A stretch of DNA of 64,000 bases from Oscillospiraceae bacterium (GTDB lineage Bacteria; Bacillota; Clostridia; Oscillospirales; Ruminococcaceae): the NCBI GenBank assembly GCA_017468365.1, contig JAFUIS010000001.1:1-64000 (forward strand), given 5' to 3'. How positions within the stretch are numbered: the stretch's first letter is position 1; each line of letters begins with the position of its first letter. Both the position numbers and the translations under genes were made by a program. Below, in pieces: positions 5,441 through 12,622 of this stretch. The notes under the pieces were generated by a model that saw only the letters and a program-made list of their open reading frames with translations, was not told the origin of the DNA and did no database searches.

Positions 5441-8068
5441 TTATTTATTACGGATAGCTGCCTGTGCAGCAGCAAGTCTTGCAATCGGAACACGGAAAGG
5501 AGAGCAGGAAACATAGGTGAGGCCGACTCTGTGGCAGAAGTCGATGGTTGCGGGGTCGCCGCCGTGCTCACCGCAGATTCCAAGGTGGATCTCAGGTCTG
5601 GTGGTGCGTCCGAGTTTGCAAGCCATGTCAACAAGTTTGCCTACGCCTTCCTGGTCAAGTTTTGCAAAAGGATCGGATTCATAGATCTTTTTGTCATAGT
5701 AAGAACCGAGGAATGCACCTGCATCGTCACGGCTGAAGCCGAAAGTCATCTGGGTAAGGTCGTTGGTACCGAAGGAGAAGAACTCTGCTTCTTTTGCAAT
5801 CTCGTCAGCAAGAAGAGCAGCTCTGGGGATCTCGATCATGGTACCTACTTCGTATTTAAGTTCTACGCCGTTTTCAGCGATGACTTTGTCAGCGGTTTCA
5901 ACAACAATGTTTTTTACGTATTTAAGCTCCTTGATTTCGCCTACGAGCGGGATCATGATTTCGGGAACGATGTTCCATTCGGGATGAGCTTTGGAAACGT
6001 TGATAGCAGCTTCGATAACAGCTCTGGTCTGCATCTCTGCGATTTCGGGATAGGAAACAGCAAGACGGCAGCCGCGGTGACCCATCATGGGGTTGAACTC
6101 GTGAAGACCTGCGATGGTTGCTTTAAGTTTTTCAACGGTGATGTTCATTTCGCCTGCAAGTGCAACGATGTCCTCTTCGTTGGAAGGAAGGAACTCGTGG
6201 AGCGGCGGGTCAAGGAAGCGGATGGTAACGGGTTTGCCTTCAAGAGCTTCGTAAAGACCTTCAAAGTCGCCTCTCTGCATGGGAAGAAGTTTTTCAAGAG
6301 CTGCACGGCGATGATCTTCGTCATCGGAAACGATCATTTCGCGCATTGCTGCAATACGGTCGGGATCGAAGAACATGTGCTCGGTACGGCAAAGGCCAAT
6401 GCCTTCTGCGCCGAATTTAACTGCCTGCTGTGCATCTCTGGGGGAGTCAGCGTTGGTACGAACGCCGAGGGTTCTGATTTCGTCAGCCCAGCCCATAAGA
6501 GTGCCGAAGTAACCGGAAATGGAAGCTTCAACAGTGGGGATTGCTTCGCCGTAGATCTTACCGGTGGAACCGTCGAGGGAGATGTAATCGCCTTCGTGGA
6601 AGGTTTTTCCGCCGAGTTCGAAATATTTTTCTTCTTCATGCATAACGATGTCGCCGCAGCCTGCAACGCAGCAGGTTCCCATTCCGCGGGCAACAACTGC
6701 TGCGTGGGAAGTCATACCGCCGCGAACAGTGAGAATACCCTGGGAATGATGCATACCTTCGATATCTTCGGGAGAAGTTTCAAGGCGGCAAAGAACAACT
6801 TTTTCGCCTCTGGAAGCCCATTCAACAGCGTCGTCAGCATTGAAAACAACGCGTCCGCAAGCAGCACCGGGAGATGCGGGAAGTGCGGAACCGACAGGCT
6901 GTGCAGCTTTAAGAGCAGCAGCGTCGAACTGGGGGTGAAGAAGTGCGTCAAGAGATTTGGGGTCAACGGACATAACAGCTTCTTCTTTGGTGATAAGGCC
7001 TTCTTCAACAAGGTCGCAAGCTACTTTAAGAGCAGCGGTTGCGGTACGTTTGCCGTTTCTGGTCTGGAGCATATAGAGTTTGCCGTTTTCAACGGTGAAT
7101 TCCATATCCTGCATGTCATGATAATGGTTTTCAAGTTTCTTTGCAATGGCTGCAAATTCTTCATAAATGCCTTCGCGGATGTCGTTGAGCTGTTCGATGC
7201 TCTGAGGAGTACGGATACCTGCAACAACGTCTTCGCCCTGTGCGTTGATAAGGAATTCGCCGAAGAGTTTGTTTTCGCCGGTTGCGGGGTTACGGGTAAA
7301 TGCAACGCCGGTACCGGAAAGGTTGCCGCTGTTGCCGAATACCATGGACTGTACGTTTACTGCGGTACCCCAGGTATAAGGAATGTCGTTCATGCGGCGG
7401 TAATAGTTTGCGCGGGGGTTATCCCAGGAACGGAAAACAGCTTTAACAGCGCGGATAAGCTGTTCACGGGGTTCGGTGGGGAAGCTTTCACCTTTCTGTT
7501 CAAAATAGTAAGCTTTGAAGCGTTTTACCATCTCTTTAAGGTCTTCAGCGTCAAGGTCGGTGTCGTTTTTAACGCCTTTTGCTTCTTTCATTTCGTCGAT
7601 GATGACTTCGAAGGTGGACTTCGGAACTTCTTCAACAACGTCAGCATACATCTGAATGAAACGGCGGTAAGAGTCGTAAGCAAAACGCTCGTTATCGGTG
7701 ATTTTTGCAAAACCTTCAACAACTTCGTCGTTAAGACCAAGGTTGAGGATGGTATCCATCATACCGGGCATGGAAGCTCTTGCGCCGGAACGAACAGAAA
7801 CGAGAAGAGGGTTGTTTTTATCGCCGAAGGTTTTTCCGGTGATCTCTTCAAGTTTTGCAAGATATTCATAAATTTCTGCCTGGATCTCTTCGTTGATCTG
7901 GCGGCCGTCCTCATAATACTGGGTGCAGGCTTCGGTGGTTACGGTGAAGCCCTGCGGAACCGGCATGCCGAGGTTGGTCATTTCAGCAAGGTTTGCACCT
8001 TTTCCGCCAAGGAGCTCGCGCATGGAGCCATTGCCTTCGGAGAAAAGGTAAACATATTTTTTACTCAT
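5441..8068 (-). CDS. ppdK: Pyruvate, phosphate dikinase
   Basis: The enzyme interconverts ATP + phosphate + pyruvate with AMP + diphosphate + PEP in the cytosol, and in anaerobic Clostridia replaces or supplements pyruvate kinase. The 875-residue length is usual. The ATP-grasp domain starts with LLGGKGANLAEM and includes FGNSGNLSGTGVAFTRNPATGE. The swivelling phosphohistidine domain carries the GGMTSHAAVVARGMG motif with the catalytic His. The C-terminal PEP/pyruvate barrel shows GLCRTEHMFF, MGHRGCRL and CGEHGGDP. The start chosen is ATG at 8066-8068 (MSKKYVYLF), ten bases after GGGAGG; the longer frame would begin inside the ribosome site. It is a single gene facing away from the GlmU-like gene. 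The end of the gene marks the edge of the AT-rich element. Confidence 0.97.
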   Translation of the reverse strand: MSKKYVYLFSEGNGSMRELLGGKGANLAEMTNLGMPVPQGFTVTTEACTQYYEDGRQINEEIQAEIYEYLAKLEEITGKTFGDKNNPLLVSVRSGARASMPGMMDTILNLGLNDEVVEGFAKITDNERFAYDSYRRFIQMYADVVEEVPKSTFEVIIDEMKEAKGVKNDTDLDAEDLKEMVKRFKAYYFEQKGESFPTEPREQLIRAVKAVFRSWDNPRANYYRRMNDIPYTWGTAVNVQSMVFGNSGNLSGTGVAFTRNPATGENKLFGEFLINAQGEDVVAGIRTPQSIEQLNDIREGIYEEFAAIAKKLENHYHDMQDMEFTVENGKLYMLQTRNGKRTATAALKVACDLVEEGLITKEEAVMSVDPKSLDALLHPQFDAAALKAAQPVGSALPASPGAACGRVVFNADDAVEWASRGEKVVLCRLETSPEDIEGMHHSQGILTVRGGMTSHAAVVARGMGTCCVAGCGDIVMHEEEKYFELGGKTFHEGDYISLDGSTGKIYGEAIPTVEASISGYFGTLMGWADEIRTLGVRTNADSPRDAQQAVKFGAEGIGLCRTEHMFFDPDRIAAMREMIVSDDEDHRRAALEKLLPMQRGDFEGLYEALEGKPVTIRFLDPPLHEFLPSNEEDIVALAGEMNITVEKLKATIAGLHEFNPMMGHRGCRLAVSYPEIAEMQTRAVIEAAINVSKAHPEWNIVPEIMIPLVGEIKELKYVKNIVVETADKVIAENGVELKYEVGTMIEIPRAALLADEIAKEAEFFSFGTNDLTQMTFGFSRDDAGAFLGSYYDKKIYESDPFAKLDQEGVGKLVDMACKLGRTTRPEIHLGICGEHGGDPATIDFCHRVGLTYVSCSPFRVPIARLAAAQAAIRNK

Positions 8069-8244
8069 AATATTGCATCCTCCCAACTTTTAGCAATAGA
8101 ATTAACATTTCATAGGCTGCAGGCCAAAAACAAAGCCATTGTCCTGCATGATACAGTATAACAAAAACACACGATATTTTCTATATAAAAAGGTAAAATT
8201 CTGCGAAATTGACGAAATTTTATAAAAAATTCATTTTTTTGTGC

Positions 8245-8279
8245 TTTTACTTGCAAAATACAAGTAAAACTGGCATAAT
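8245..8279 (+). promoter_or_regulatory. Promoter with overlapping operator-like inverted repeat
   Basis: TTGCAA (8251-8256), a 17-base spacer and CATAAT (8274-8279) form a promoter for the GlmU-like/prs pair. A perfect 9-bp inverted repeat, TTTTACTTG (8245-8253) with CAAGTAAAA (8261-8269), covers the -35 box and spacer, as expected of a repressor site. Confidence 0.5.
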
Positions 8280-8316
8280 GTATATGTGAATAATGATGAA
8301 AAACGGAGGTGCCTTT

Positions 8317-9603
8317 ATGCAAAATGCTGCGGCGCTAATATATACCGGCTGCACCGAAATTATGCATAATAACTGCCCCGATTCCCTTCGCGAAGTTATC
8401 TTCCGTCCCGTCATCTCCTGGGTCAACAAAGCCCTCGAAAATGCCGGCATTACCGAAAGATGCTATGTTATCAATTCCGGCGAAGATGCCGTAAAAGAAT
8501 ATACCGGCGAAAGCTTGGTTTTTGAACGTATTCCCGAAAGCGGTCATCCCGTTCTTTCCGCAAAGGAATGGATAAAGGATAACGCCGAAAAAGATATTCT
8601 CGTCGTTGGGGCGGAAGCGGTTTTTACCGATGCAAAAGTTCTTATTGATGCCCATGAAAGACATGTTTCCCAAAACGAAAAACTTACAATAATTGCTTCC
8701 GGCGGAAGAGAAGCCCTGATGAAAGAACTTTCCGTCAGCGCCTTCTGGATAAAAGCCGATTACCTTGAAGAGGTAATGGAAAACGCCGAAGAAAGCGATA
8801 AAAACGGAAACCAGTTCCTCGTTCTTGCAATGAAGCTTCTTTCCGACAAAGGCCTTGTGGCCGGAACCCATATCGCAGGAAAAAAAGAAATCAATATGCG
8901 CGCAAACGGCGGAGCGGGAGTTCTTACCGCAAACGCCGCAGCAAGAACCCTTGTTTTCAAAAAGCTCTGCGATGAGGGTGTCGAATTCATGTGTCTTGAC
9001 GGCATCATAATTGACCCCGAAGCAAAAATCGGTGCCGGAACAAAGATCCTTCCCGGCACCATCATCAAAGGCAAAACCGAGATCGGTGAAAATTGCATCA
9101 TCGGCCCCAACAGCCTTATCGAGGACAGTAAAATAGGAAACGGCACCGAGGTCAATTCCACCCAGATCCGTTCCTCTGTTCTTGAAAACGATGTCAAAAT
9201 CGGACCCTGGAGCCAGGTTCGTCCCGGATGCGTCATTCACAACGGATGCAAGATCGGCGACTATGTCGAGATCAAAAATTCCGAAGTGGGCGCAAGGACT
9301 GCCGTTGCTCATCTCACATATATAGGCGATGCGGACGTGGGCGAAGCGGTAAACTTCGGATGCGGATGCTGTATCGCCAACTATGACGGCCAGCATAAAC
9401 ACCGCACTAAAATAGGCAACCACGCCTTCCTCGGCTGCAACACAAACCTTGTTGCCCCGGTCGAACTTGAAGATTTTGCCTATACCGCTGCGGGAACCAC
9501 CGTAACGAAAAACGTTCCGGAATATGCCCTTGCTGTTGGAAGAGCAAGACAGGAAAACATTCCTGACTGGGTCAAAAAGCATGACGCCATAAAAATAAAA
9601 TAA
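8317..9603 (+). CDS. GlmU-like acetyltransferase with degenerate uridylyltransferase domain
   Basis: A 428-residue protein laid out like GlmU. The C-terminal half (from about 220) is a left-handed beta-helix of hexapeptide repeats with the GlmU acetyltransferase signatures LTYIGDADVG and NYDGQHKHRTKIGN, so acetylation of glucosamine-1-phosphate is likely. The N-terminal half, normally the UTP-dependent uridylyltransferase, lacks the GxGTRMxS...PK nucleotide loop (it has TGCTEIMHNN instead) and looks inactive or altered. The start is ATG at 8317 after ACGGAGG. The gene is followed by prs after 45 bases, the classical glmU-prs order of Firmicutes, which supports a role in UDP-GlcNAc supply. A separate nucleotidyltransferase would then have to complete the pathway. 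Confidence 0.8.
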   Translation: MQNAAALIYTGCTEIMHNNCPDSLREVIFRPVISWVNKALENAGITERCYVINSGEDAVKEYTGESLVFERIPESGHPVLSAKEWIKDNAEKDILVVGAEAVFTDAKVLIDAHERHVSQNEKLTIIASGGREALMKELSVSAFWIKADYLEEVMENAEESDKNGNQFLVLAMKLLSDKGLVAGTHIAGKKEINMRANGGAGVLTANAAARTLVFKKLCDEGVEFMCLDGIIIDPEAKIGAGTKILPGTIIKGKTEIGENCIIGPNSLIEDSKIGNGTEVNSTQIRSSVLENDVKIGPWSQVRPGCVIHNGCKIGDYVEIKNSEVGARTAVAHLTYIGDADVGEAVNFGCGCCIANYDGQHKHRTKIGNHAFLGCNTNLVAPVELEDFAYTAAGTTVTKNVPEYALAVGRARQENIPDWVKKHDAIKIK

Positions 9604-9648
9604 GTTTATCAGCAAATTGAAAAATAAAAACATAGGAGCGATAAAGAA

Positions 9649-10614
9649 ATGAACGTTCATGGCAAAGACATCAAAGTTTTCAGCGGCAATGCCTATCCGA
9701 AAGCAGCCGAAGAAATTGCAAAAAGCCTCGGTCTTCCCCTCGGAAGATGCACCGTTGGTCACTTTGCAGACGGCGAGGTAAGCGTATCCCTCGAAGAATC
9801 CGTCCGCGGTTCCGACGTATTCATTGTCCAGTCCACCTGCAACCCCGTAAACGATAACCTTATGGAACTCATCATCATGATCGATGCTTTCCGTCGTGCT
9901 TCCGCAGGAAGAATCACCGCGGTTATCCCTTATTTCGGTTATGCCCGTCAGGACAGAAAAGCAAAAGCACGTGACCCGATCTCTGCAAAAGTTGTTGCAA
10001 ACATGCTCGTAGCCGCCGGTGCAGACAGAGTCCTTACCATGGATCTCCATGCATCCCAGATCCAGGGCTTCTTCGATATCCCTGTTGATCACCTCATGGG
10101 CGCACCGATCCTCACTCCTTATTTCCAGCCCCTCGTACATCACCACGAAGATGAATACGTAGCAGTATCTCCCGACCACGGCAGTGTAAACCGTGTTCGT
10201 AAATTTGCTGAAAAACTCGATATCCCGCTTGCAATCATCGATAAACGCCGTCCCAAAGCAAACGTTTCCGAAGTTATGAACATCATCGGTGACGTAAAAG
10301 GCAAAAAATGCATCATTCTCGACGATATGGTTGACACCGCAGGTACTCTTTGCAATGCCGCAAAAGCTCTTATCGAAGTCGGCGGCGCAAAATCCGTAAC
10401 CGCTTGCGCAACCCACGGACCTCTTTCCGGACCCGCTATCCAGAGAATCAAAGACAGCGTTCTTGAAGAACTCGTTCTTCTCGATACCATTCCGATCAGC
10501 GAAGAAAAAAGAGCAGAATGCGACAAGATCACCGTTCTTCCCGTTGCTCCCGTATTTGCCGAAGCAATTGAAAGAATCTATGGCGACCGTCCCGTTTCTC
10601 CTCTCTTCATCTAA
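9649..10614 (+). CDS. prs: Ribose-phosphate pyrophosphokinase (PRPP synthetase)
   Basis: Makes PRPP from ribose-5-phosphate and ATP for nucleotide, His and Trp synthesis; cytosolic. The 321 residues match the usual length. Signatures are [40 protein letters not shown] (ATP and metal binding), [19 protein letters not shown], and the PRPP loop [12 protein letters not shown]. The start ATG follows a GGAGCG ribosome site. It is the second gene of the GlmU-like/prs pair and is closed by a strong terminator. Confidence 0.97.
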   Translation: MNVHGKDIKVFSGNAYPKAAEEIAKSLGLPLGRCTVGHFADGEVSVSLEESVRGSDVFIVQSTCNPVNDNLMELIIMIDAFRRASAGRITAVIPYFGYARQDRKAKARDPISAKVVANMLVAAGADRVLTMDLHASQIQGFFDIPVDHLMGAPILTPYFQPLVHHHEDEYVAVSPDHGSVNRVRKFAEKLDIPLAIIDKRRPKANVSEVMNIIGDVKGKKCIILDDMVDTAGTLCNAAKALIEVGGAKSVTACATHGPLSGPAIQRIKDSVLEELVLLDTIPISEEKRAECDKITVLPVAPVFAEAIERIYGDRPVSPLFI

Positions 10615-10625
10615 TCAAAAAAATA

Positions 10626-10657
10626 AAATGCCGGCAAATTTGCCGGCATTTTTTCTT
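10626..10657 (+). terminator. Rho-independent terminator of prs
   Basis: AATGCCGGCAAA pairs with TTTGCCGGCATT and is followed by a T run. Confidence 0.9.
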
Positions 10658-10683
10658 TTTGTGTGACAAAGTTACGGAAAAAT

Positions 10684-10703
10684 CCTTTCGCAAAGGTTAT
10701 AAT
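10684..10703 (+). promoter_or_regulatory. -10 box and inverted repeat before the thioredoxin gene
   Basis: The perfect palindrome CCTTTCGCAAAGG ends just before TATAAT. No good -35 is seen at 17 bases, which suggests an activator-dependent promoter; the neighbouring Crp/Fnr-type regulator is a natural candidate, though the palindrome is not a standard Crp or Fnr site. Confidence 0.35.
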
Positions 10704-10744
10704 AAGCTCAACAAAACAAAAACCAAGCCGAAAGGATGAATATA

Positions 10745-11056
10745 ATGTCTGTTAAAGTTCTCAATAAAGAAAATTTCGAAGAAAACGTTCTTAAAAACGA
10801 AAATCCCGTCGTCGTCGATTTCTGGGCACCCTGGTGCGGACCCTGCCGCATGCTTTCTCCCGTTGTAGACCAGGTCGCCGAAGAATCCGAAGGAATCGTC
10901 TTCGGAAAAGTAAACGTAGATGAAGAAAAAGAGCTTGCAAGCCGCTACGGAATAATGAGCATCCCGGCACTTGTCCTTTTTAAAGACGGAAAAGCCGTCG
11001 ATTCAATGGTTGGCTTCCGCCCAAAGGAAAGAGTAGCGGAATTTTCAAAGGGTTAA
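10745..11056 (+). CDS. trxA: Thioredoxin
   Basis: A 103-residue thioredoxin, the standard size, with active site WAPWCGPC (Cys31 and Cys34) and the conserved cis-Pro in SIPALVLFKDG. It reduces protein disulfides in the cytosol using thioredoxin reductase. The ATG at 10745 is preferred, nine bases after AAAGG; an in-frame ATG at 10736 lies within the ribosome site. Its last 12 bases overlap the 3' end of the convergent Crp/Fnr-type regulator. With the rhodanese lipoprotein it forms a small redox/sulfur cluster. Confidence 0.95.
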   Translation: MSVKVLNKENFEENVLKNENPVVVDFWAPWCGPCRMLSPVVDQVAEESEGIVFGKVNVDEEKELASRYGIMSIPALVLFKDGKAVDSMVGFRPKERVAEFSKG

Positions 11057-11719
11057 TCTTTTAAGAGATTCCATATCCGTAACAGCAACGCCGCCGCGTG
11101 AAAGCTCAACGTAACCTTCGGAAGCAAAATATTTCAGCATTCGCGAAACAACTTCGCGGGCAGAACCCATATATTTTGCAATTTGTTCATGAGTGAGCTT
11201 TATCTCGCGGCTTCCTGTTTTTTCGGTTTCAGAAACAAGAAAAAGCGCAAGGCGTTTGTCAAAACTCATAAAAAGAATCTGCTGCATTACCCACATGACT
11301 TCGGAAAAACGGCTGACCGTTTTATCAAGAAGAAAAATCTTCATTTCCGGTCTTCTTTCCGCAACGTACCTGAACGAAGCGGGGCTTAAAATGCAGCAGC
11401 GGCTGTCCTCTTCGGCATCAACGTAAACATCGAAGTTTATGGTTTCAAGAATACACGAAGCCGAAAGAACACAAGCGTCACCCGCATAAATGCGGTAAAG
11501 GGTTATTTCTTTTCCTTCTTCCGAAAGGATATAGACCCTAAGGCATCCGGTTTTTACAAAAATAATTCCGGTGCAAACCGTTCCGTCGTGAACGGTCTGA
11601 CCTTTTTTAAATTCGGCGCAGCCTGCACCATTCATAAGATCGATCTTGTCTTTTTCCGAAAGTCCTTCCCAAAAAGGAAAAGATTCTCTGAAAACGTTCT
11701 CGCATTTTTCACAGGGCAT
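11045..11719 (-). CDS. Crp/Fnr-family transcription regulator
   Basis: A 224-residue regulator with an N-terminal cyclic-nucleotide-binding-like domain (about 25-140) and a C-terminal winged helix (about 150-220) that includes HEQIAKYMGSAREVVSRML, the Crp/Fnr recognition-helix region. The N-terminus has CEKC plus several further Cys, but no clear four-Cys Fnr iron-sulfur pattern. Start ATG (MPCEKCE) follows AAAGGAG. It converges on the thioredoxin gene, overlapping it by 12 bases, and is divergent from the rhodanese gene, so it probably controls one or both in response to a redox or sulfur signal. The signal is not evident. Confidence 0.9.
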   Translation of the reverse strand: MPCEKCENVFRESFPFWEGLSEKDKIDLMNGAGCAEFKKGQTVHDGTVCTGIIFVKTGCLRVYILSEEGKEITLYRIYAGDACVLSASCILETINFDVYVDAEEDSRCCILSPASFRYVAERRPEMKIFLLDKTVSRFSEVMWVMQQILFMSFDKRLALFLVSETEKTGSREIKLTHEQIAKYMGSAREVVSRMLKYFASEGYVELSRGGVAVTDMESLKRLTL

Positions 11720-11800
11720 GGCAAAAACTCCTTTAAAAATACTATATAAAATATATCGCATCTTTTAAATTCTGTCAAATAAAAAGAAAGGAGAGGGAAT

Positions 11801-12202
11801 ATGTATAAAAGAATGATAAAAAGAAGACTTGCTTCCATTGTGGGCGCGATGGTTTTTCTCCTCATGGTTTCCGCCTGCGGTGGCGAAGAGCCGGCAGAAT
11901 ACGTTCATATTTCCGCCGAAGAAGCAAAAAATATAATGGATTCATCTGAAGATTACGTTCTTTTGGACGTTCGCACCGAGGAAGAATTTGCCGAAAAACA
12001 TATTCCGGGCGCCGTGCTCATTCCCGATACCGAAATTGCTCAAAGGGCAGAAAAGGAACTTTTGGATAAAGAAAAGACCGTTCTTGTTTATTGCCGAAGC
12101 GGAAGACGAAGCAAACTTGCAGCGCAGATCCTTGCGGATATGGGCTATAAAAACGTTTTGGAATTCGGCGGAATAAACGACTGGCCTTACGAAACCGAAT
12201 GA
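11801..12202 (+). CDS. Rhodanese-domain lipoprotein
   Basis: 133 residues. The N-terminal signal peptide ends in a lipobox, VSACGG (Cys26), so the protein should be anchored outside the membrane. One rhodanese domain (about 36-130) has LLDVRTEEEF, AEKHIPGAV and the active-site loop CRSGRRS with Cys98. Such single-domain rhodaneses move sulfane sulfur. The ATG follows AAGGAGAGGG. It is divergent from the Crp/Fnr regulator (81-base gap) and next to thioredoxin, pointing to sulfur or redox stress at the cell surface. A terminator follows. Confidence 0.92.
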   Translation: MYKRMIKRRLASIVGAMVFLLMVSACGGEEPAEYVHISAEEAKNIMDSSEDYVLLDVRTEEEFAEKHIPGAVLIPDTEIAQRAEKELLDKEKTVLVYCRSGRRSKLAAQILADMGYKNVLEFGGINDWPYETE

Positions 12203-12218
12203 ATATGCTTGTTAAAAA

Positions 12219-12254
12219 ACGGTGCTCATTTTTTGAGCACCGTAATTTTTTGTA
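12219..12254 (+). terminator. Rho-independent terminator built from GTGCTCA/TGAGCAC
   Basis: CGGTGCTCA pairs with TGAGCACCG around a T-rich loop, followed by TAATTTTTT. The stem is made of the short motif that recurs through the window. Confidence 0.85.
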
Positions 12255-12362
12255 AAAAAATTGCAATAAACTTTCAAAAACCTCTTGACCCGAAAATCCG
12301 GAGAGAGTATCATTGTGATTATAAAATTTAAATGTCAAAAAACCGCATAGGGAGGCGATTTT

Positions 12363-12581
12363 ATGGGATTTGAAGCCTGGCAGCTGGGCCTTATCGATGA
12401 GGCGGGTTACAACGGGGTATGCAGTGAGCATATTACCCGCGTGGCTGAAGAACTTCGCGCTACGGGCCTTTCGTCTATCGACCGCAGCACTTTTGAAAAC
12501 GCCTGCTATGCCTGCTGCATCGACCCGGATAATTTTACTCAAAGCGACCTTGAGGAACTTGAAAGGGTGCTCAACGAATAA
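12363..12581 (+). CDS. Small acidic hypothetical protein
   Basis: 72 residues starting MGFEAWQLGLIDEAGY, after a good GGGAGG ribosome site. The protein is acidic, predicted helical and soluble, with one Cys at about 20 and a CYACC cluster near 50. I recognise no family. It stands alone between two terminators, and its last codons contain GTGCTCA. The Cys cluster could bind metal or form a disulfide, but nothing else supports a role. Confidence 0.6.
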   Translation: MGFEAWQLGLIDEAGYNGVCSEHITRVAEELRATGLSSIDRSTFENACYACCIDPDNFTQSDLEELERVLNE

Positions 12582-12587
12582 AACAAA

Positions 12588-12622
12588 AACCCCGTGCTCA
12601 TTTTGAGCACGGGGTTTTTACT
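12588..12622. terminator. Bidirectional terminator built from GTGCTCA/TGAGCAC
   Basis: CCCCGTGCTCA pairs with TGAGCACGGGG, flanked by A and T runs on both sides. It serves the small rightward gene and the large leftward thioester protein gene, which converge here. Confidence 0.92.

Noticed and set aside
5531-8161. 876-codon open frame opposite ppdK
   Set aside because: It is antisense to a textbook pyruvate phosphate dikinase, has no ribosome site, and its Phe/Cys/Val-rich composition is that of a shadow frame.
8335-10416. 693-codon minus-strand frame opposite the GlmU-like and prs genes
   Set aside because: It runs across two well-recognised genes and their gap in antisense; shadow of strong codon bias.
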